The translations under genes were made by a program, and so were the position numbers. The notes beneath the pieces were generated by a model, which made no database searches, was not told where the DNA came from, and worked only from the letters and a program-made list of their open reading frames with translations. A DNA stretch of 64,000 nt, taken from the NCBI GenBank assembly GCA_911728435.2, contig OU452208.1, positions 9,052,001-9,116,000 of the forward strand, given 5' to 3'. This DNA comes from Apoderus coryli. Taxonomy: Eukaryota; Arthropoda; Insecta; Coleoptera; Attelabidae. Positions 57,660-64,000 of this stretch are shown here, piece by piece (within the stretch, counting starts at the first letter, position 1; the number at the start of each line of letters is the position of its first letter).

Positions 57660-58560
57660 CTGATTACAACAAACTTTGACTGTCTTCAATTGCAGAATAA
57701 TTGAATCTCCTGCTTGACTGGGCACTCAAAACAAGCTTGATTTTAATTTGGATAAGTGTTGTTCTGTAACTTTTACTCGTAAAATAATCCAATAAAATTT
57801 GTGTATAGCATTGACTCTGTTCCGCCTAAAATGTGCGATGTGGTTAAGGATCTGGGGGTGCTCTTTGACGCTAAACTTAGTGTTCTTCCTATAAAAGTCT
57901 GGGTTTTGTTATGCGAAATACAAAGCATTTTCTGTCACCTAAAACTCTTATTTTACTGTATAATTCCTTTGTTTGATCGAAATTGCAATAACGTTGTGTG
58001 GAGGCCTGGTTATGCGTTGCACTCGAATATCTTAGAGAGGATTCAGCGAAGATTTTTTTAACATTTGTGGTTTAAGTGTGACGGAGTGTATCCAATCATG
58101 AACTTCTTGGCCGTTTTAATTTGGTACCTCTTGATAAGCATAGGGAATATGCCTCACTCGTGTTACTATTCAAGATCGTGAATGGCATCATTGACCCTCC
58201 TGACAATGATACCTTTTCATACTCCAAATACGAGAAAGCGTAATTATGGTTCTAGCTTTTACTTATCAACCGCACGTACCAACTTGTTGCTCTTTTCGCC
58301 ATTGTTTGAGATGTGTTCTGTTTGTGACTCGATGAGTAACGATATTGATGTGTATTTTAATACTATTTCTTATATTAAAAAGTGTTTTTTTAGATAAATA
58401 GTATTATTTGTTATTTAAACCATTCTTATTTTGATTTTGTTTATTTTTTTCTCATTGTAATGTTTGTATCATTTATAATTTTGAAACGTTATGTATTTAT
58501 GTTACTTTTATTGTTTTGTAATGTACCTGCCCTGTAATTGGATTTGATTCTATCCGCGGG
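57660..58560 (+). pseudogene. LINE reverse transcriptase C-terminal relic
   Basis: Frames give NKLDFNLDKCCSVTFTRK, YSIDSVPPKMCDVVKDLGVL, FDAKLSVL, ILERIQRRFF and HELLGRFNLVPLDKHREYAS, with many shifts. It ends in gtaatccaaataaataaata. Same family as 13600-14460. Confidence 0.8.
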
Positions 58561-59127
58561 TATAGATGTAATCCAAATAAATAAATAGATCATAAAAAAT
58601 CAACCACGAAACGTTCCAATAGATCTTATAGCTTAATATATACAATGAAAAGAATTTTACACGTAGGTGAGATATTGTTTTATTATAAATAACTAATATT
58701 AAAAAACGGAATATAAAAACATAATTATTCAACACAGGTGTTGAGCTTGCAAAGAGTAAACTCCTACTCCTATGTACTTACATCTGTAAATATTTTCATG
58801 CATGGTATTTTATATCTATACGTGTAATGAGATATAGTCACGTGCTAAAGCAGGCTTTGTAAATAAAGAGCTGGTTTAAAAAAAGTTGAAACTACCAGGA
58901 CCGGACTTTATCTGACTAAAGAGTAAAATAATAAAAAGATATTTGCAATATATATATATGACAATATTATTTATGACTCTATTTTTTATAATAAATCATT
59001 CTCTAGATCAATTTTAAACCCATAAAACTGCTTCATGTCAATAGATCTGAATTAAAAACAATCACTACTCGCCGAAGAACAATTTGCTTCTGATTCTGCG
59101 GGACGAAATCACAAACCAAAACAATAA

Positions 59128-59845
59128 TAATAATAATATTCTTTATTGATTGAGTAGTGTGTACAAACTTTAGATGATACATAAAAGGAAAGATCTTCTG
59201 CACTGAGATTTAAAATATCTCAATGAACTTGTCCTCAATCAAAAGGCGAAGTTCAGCTATGAAGCTACTTTTTACTTAACCTGAAAGCACTATATTCAAT
59301 AATTGATTGCAAAATTATCATCCTGAAATGAACAAATGTACTATACAAATATAAGTACAAATATTAAGAATATGTATGTTTTTGCTGACGATGACATAAC
59401 AGAAAAGAAAAACAAAAACTACTTTCAAATAATCTATCGCGGCTAGGTGATTCAAATTTATACATGCTGACGCAGATCATCGGATAAATCTATCAAATTT
59501 TTCCTTTTCCGTCTTAAACAGGACACCCCAGAAATTACAAATAATACAGTTTCAGTAACAAACTGAAACGAGAGTCCCGCAACAACTCGCTCAGCCAACC
59601 TCATAAGCATTTAAAATTATACAATCAAACTGATGTAGGCTTATAGGTTGTTGTTTGTCTAATAGGGAAATCTTCAATCTTTTTTTAAACAAATTAACTC
59701 TGTCCGGGCCGATGCTCCTCAGATTGGGATCGGTCTGGTTATACATACATCATTACGGCATTGTATGTGAAACTCCTTTGGAACAAGGCAGAGCGGTGGC
59801 GCGGCACTGAAAGAAGTTCCTCGTTTCTTAACGATCTCTGACGTA
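59128..59845 (-). pseudogene. LINE 3' relic
   Basis: The minus strand reads SVPRHRSALFQRSFTYNAVM then LRSIGPDRVNLFKKRLKISL, the last coding block of a LINE. A 3' untranslated region and a (TTA)n tail follow at about 59128-59145. Confidence 0.7.
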
Positions 59846-60225
59846 GATCACGGCCCGATCAAATACTGTGAAACGTTATTTTTGATCAATCTTTTAACGG
59901 ACGTTAAATAGAAGCAAGCTATTGGACATTGACGTGGCAATTCTTCATATCACTCAAATGAAGGTGTTTTGATTATTGCAAGAATCTGGAAATGTTGCTT
60001 AAATTTTGAACAAGAATCGGGAAGTTATCATTAGAAAAAGTCATTAATACCAAGAATATTATGTATACTAATCACAGAAACTTGTATTGCCAAATTAATA
60101 ATATATTAAGTATAATACCTATGTAGGTATATTATTTTCAGAATATAACGATGTCGACCACTCAATAATAAGTGATATTATGTTTTGAAATAAATGTAAA
60201 TTTCTTAAAAAATATTGTATCTATA

Positions 60226-60735
60226 TACAAGGTGTTTGAAAAAGACGCGACAATATTTAAGGAGGTGATTCCTCAGTTCCCATAAACATACGTCCGGAAA
60301 TGCATTGTTTCCAAGGTACAAGGTGTACAAAGTTTTTGGTTAATAACGCCAGTCAATGATGAGAAGATTGGATTCATGGATCCGAGCTAAAGGTGGTCAA
60401 TTTCTACAATTTTTTGTATTTGGTGTAAATGTTAATTTTATTTATTTATTTGTGTCTTTCTTCGAAATTTTAATGTTATTTTTAGTTGAATTATTCGCAA
60501 ATATTGTTGTCTTCTAAACAAAGCAATATATGAAAAAAATACAAGAGATAAACAATTTGTAGTTTTAGTTGCTTTATCTCAAGACAATTTCTAAATTAAA
60601 TTACAGTCAGTGGCGTACATTTTTTTGCCAATAATTTTTATTAAGTTGCCCTCCTAACGCCACTAGACTTAATAATTTCGATCTAGTTTAGCAGCTTGGA
60701 AACAATGCATCTACCGCGATCGATTTGTCTGATAA
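60226..60735. repeat. ACAAGGTG-type fold-back element, decayed
   Basis: It starts acaaggtgtttgaaaaag. ATGCATTGTTTCCAAG at 60300-60315 recurs inverted at 60695-60710. Element A at 22136-22786 carries a similar gaaacgatgcat inner motif, so the two may be related. Confidence 0.5.
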
Positions 60736-60889
60736 TAATCAAATATATTTCACTAATCGATTAAAGCCAATTTAATTATGATAAGAATTAAAATTATTGC
60801 TTGTGAAACTATTTGTCTAAAAGGATAAAGTTTGTGTATCCTTGTAGTCTTTAATAGATCTTTCTGATCCTCCACTCCACTAGTAGAAG

Positions 60890-61890
60890 TAAGGTATGTT
60901 CGTGATATAGGTAAGTTCGTGATAGAATTATGAAAATTTCTCAGCAAGCTACCTTTTGCTTTAGATGGATGACATCTCGGATAGTAGTTAGTGTATGTTC
61001 CTACTAGATGATGCAACCTGTCACGTTTCTATATCACGAATATTCCAGGCATTAGAAAACTTTGTTTACATGTGGTGCTTATTACGTTGTGATTTTTGGC
61101 GGGTTTTGCAACTGGGAAGCGATCTACAGAACTAACAGGAATAATTGAAAGCTGAGATAATGAAATTTACATTAATCTATATTATTTTAGATGAGCAATC
61201 TTACTGTACACAATAATTAACAAATTTTGACTTAATTTTACCGTAATTGCTTATTCCGTGGAGCTTGTTTGTTACAATATTTTTCATGCGTTGAAGACAT
61301 TAAAAATAAACAAGGGTTATTCAATGTTAAATATCTTTTTTTGTGTGCAGTAAAATTATTCCATATTTTTAGATAATGTTATGTTTATAATAGACTACAA
61401 TCCTAAACTAAAGGTAAAGTTATTGCACATTAGATTGTAAGAAAAAAAATGGAGTACAGTGGATACAATGTTACTACTGTTTGGTACGATATCACCTAAA
61501 ATGTCAAGCATCTGACGAAGAAATTGTTTCAATGTGCAACCGATGGACTGGAAATACCAGTAGTGACTCAGAATAAGATGTTATGCATTAATGATACAAT
61601 GTAACCGTTCATAAAATCTTACCTACCAATTTTCAGCATTTTGTAGTATCACGAATAAACCTACCCCATATCACGAAATTACATATCCTAGTCACGAAAT
61701 TACCTTTCCTTGACTAGGACAGTCATTTGAAAGTTTATTTAAGCAATTTTCTAAGTTTCCTCATAAAAAAATACGTAAATCTCAATAATAACTATCGGGT
61801 GTTAGTCCCTCACAATTGTAGCAACAACGCATGCTATTTCCATTACTCTCCAACGAAAAAACGAAAATCATCACGAATATACCTTACTTT
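60890..61890 (+). mobile_element. DNA-element relic with repeated ATCACGAA boxes and zinc-finger tail
   Basis: TTCGTGAT or ATCACGAA occurs at about 60909, 60924, 61033, 61652, 61673 and 61871, with a TCACGAA variant near 61692. The outer pair is part of a 16-bp inverted match (aaggtatgttcgtgat against atcacgaatatacctt). A coding tail at 61451-61579 lies inside. Confidence 0.55.
61451..61579 (+). pseudogene. Zinc-finger tail of a transposon protein
   Basis: The frame GVQWIQCYYCLVRYHLKCQA then SDEEIVSMCNRW ends at a TAA. The WIQC..C..W/YH..C pattern is the second half of the PHD-like finger seen at the end of several insect transposases; compare DWIQC at 34430-34450. Confidence 0.55.
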
Positions 61891-61899
61891 ACCCTATAT

Positions 61900-64000
61900 C
61901 TCTGTATACGCTTTGATTGCAGCTTATACAAATGACGTATTTCAAAGACAAACGGTATCCGATTCAAGTTGAAACCGCGGTTCACCTAGGTGCACTTGGA
62001 TGGTCGTCAGCGCTACCGCCACGACTTATACGTTAAAGAAACATTTGAGAAGCCTTGATGTTAAAGTATTTTTATCGCCTTGAAGCCTCTCTGTATAATA
62101 TTTTGGCTAACCACAGGTAGCAACACAATGACACCGCATAACGACTTCCTCGTTCACAACTTTTTGCAAGCAACATTTTCTGATAAGTGGATTGTTAAGC
62201 CAACGTATTTTTGAGGCCACCTTGTTCATCTGTTTTAACTGTCTTAGATCTTGAGATACTATTAGTTCAAATTTTCTCTAGACAAATTCTTCGGTAATTA
62301 AGCCTTTGTTTATCAATTTTGATCATGATTAAATACATATCATTGTCATAGTTGTCATATTTGGGGTGTTTGACGTTTAATTAAATTTAATAGTTAGTAA
62401 TTAGTAGTTAATTAGAGAGATCTGAGCTATCGAAACATGTCCGACAATTCATGTAACAAATTATGTTAACAATTATTTTATTGCGATACTATACTTAAGT
62501 CATATAATGGATTATTTCTTCAGTATAAAAATTTTATGTTTCCCTCCAACCCATAATAAATGAAACTTCGTGTCGAGAACGTTAAATCGAAAAAATATTA
62601 AGAATACAAACAAGCCCACGTTCTCTCTCTTCCTCGGAAAACTCATGGAATGTGCAATCTTTTATATTTCAAGGACATTCATTACATAACCAATTAACAG
62701 CTTTGACATTTTCATAACAATGTATGATGACTTACCTGTAGGGGTACTATCTTATCAAAACACGCAACAATTCTATTTTATTATTTTAAATTCATTCATA
62801 GATATTATTATCACATCATTATTAATAATTATTAGACCACTAAAATTTAAATTTGCATTTAATCAGTATACACAAGAGTTCTTTAGTTACCTACTTGTCA
62901 CAAAAACAAAGTCAAGTATATTATTCTTGTTATATTATTATAACAGTTAGATACCTATATCTGTACTTGTAGATACGATATTAATTTGGTGTCGCCGGAG
63001 CACCTTGATGGATAGTGGTGACTGTCTTTGAATAACAGAATTCGAAAGTAAAAGTCATATGCATCGTACCTGTATAGGCTCTATATTTATATACACAAGA
63101 ATTTATATTGTTATGTAGGTACAATAATTTTATCAATTATCAGTTTTGTTTATTATATTTCATTACCTGTCTCTAGGCAATGAATATATACGACAGCAGT
63201 TAAAACTAGTTCGGCCATGCACTTCAGTAGAAATATCTTTCAGGCTACAGAGAAATGCTCAGACTAAGAATATTCAGCAGAAGAGTTGAGTAGATAAGTT
63301 ACAAGAACATTTTTTCTGGAGCCTTAAGCTCCAGTTGTACATGCGTTAGAAGAAATCATAGCACACGGCAAACAACCTTTCAGGCGTACCAATTCATTTT
63401 TCTATGGACTACATACATCTTTTCGTTGATTTCATTTTTCATCCAAATGGAATTAATGCTCTTTTTAATGGGCGGAAATTTGTAAAGCATAATATGTTGC
63501 ATGTTCAACCATTTGGCAGTTTTCTGTGTCTATTATTCTTGATGCTAACACATCTGGGTTTAGACAAGTAATTTGGGAACGTGGTATAGAAGTCTATTGT
63601 TTGTACATTGGAACAAAAATGGCTTTAGATGTTTAAACAAAATTTGGACGTGTTCAATATAGACTGGAGGGGTCACTTTTTGACGTATATTTGACAGTTC
63701 TAACTTTTAAAATGGCCGTCAAGCGCCATTTAGCAATGAAATTTTCAATGTGAAGAGGGGTCGAATGATACCTCATTTTGAGGATTTTATGCTGATTACG
63801 AGGCCCAAGTTTCAAATCCCTGTAACTTTTCCAAATAAAATGGCGTCTGAAAGTAATATTTTTTATCAAAAAGTCCTCGTTTGAAGTGGAAATAAAATGG
63901 CACTTAATTATGACGTCTGCTTAATCTTCTGATGGTTCGAGGATAAAGGTGACGCCTCGCAGGATAACGTTCAGCATAAATTCGGGCCACAATTGTAGCT
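61900..64000. other. No gene seen
   Basis: AT-rich to the window end. A 7-bp hairpin CTGGAGC/GCTCCAG is at 63316-63334. A motif with partial hammerhead-like resemblance (CTGAGC..GAAACATGTC) is at about 62420. Nothing else recognised. Confidence 0.4.

Overview
The window is AT-rich animal DNA that reads as insect nuclear genome. It has spliced genes with canonical GT..AG introns, a chitin-binding (peritrophin-type) extracellular protein gene, a GT31 galactosyltransferase gene, and a very dense load of decayed transposable elements (TEs) of insect type: mariner, Tc1, hAT, PIF/Harbinger, piggyBac, pogo, tyrosine-recombinase elements, non-LTR retrotransposons and fold-back 'ACAGGGTG' elements. 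I cannot name the species.

Two host genes can be assembled exon by exon with every splice phase consistent. (1) A beta-1,3-galactosyltransferase-like type II membrane enzyme, + strand, five coding exons between 8239 and 15411, 350 residues. (2) A secreted protein with one chitin-binding type-2 domain and a very long charged low-complexity tail, - strand, nine coding exons from 51516 down to 30752, 812 residues; its introns hold many TEs. A THAP zinc-finger exon lies on the - strand near 5956-6322.

Layout. 1-4110: mariner, Tc1 and LINE relics, with a palindromic insertion inside the LINE. 5400-6490: palindrome and THAP exon. 8239-15550: galactosyltransferase gene with LINEs and a tRNA-like sequence in its introns. 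15560-18600: a triple nest of LINE inside Harbinger inside hAT. 19608-24081: four long inverted-repeat elements. 24082-30700: mostly unassigned, with one decayed unknown reading frame at about 27574-27978. 30752-51516: the chitin-binding protein gene; its introns hold pogo, LINE, an HTH element, piggyBac, tyrosine-recombinase, and DUF7869-like elements. 52460-64000: a second tyrosine-recombinase relic, LINE fragments, fold-back elements and an element with repeated ATCACGAA boxes.

The most unusual signal is a short motif scattered over unrelated places: CTGANGA, one extra base, a stem whose sequence differs between copies but stays paired, then GAAAC, often followed by AC..GT(C/A) and about 35-50 bases later by AGTGGA. 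This is close to a minimal hammerhead ribozyme core. One pair of copies sits head to head in a near-perfect ~97-bp palindrome inserted in a LINE with a 12-bp target duplication. I think this is the best candidate for a system worth follow-up.
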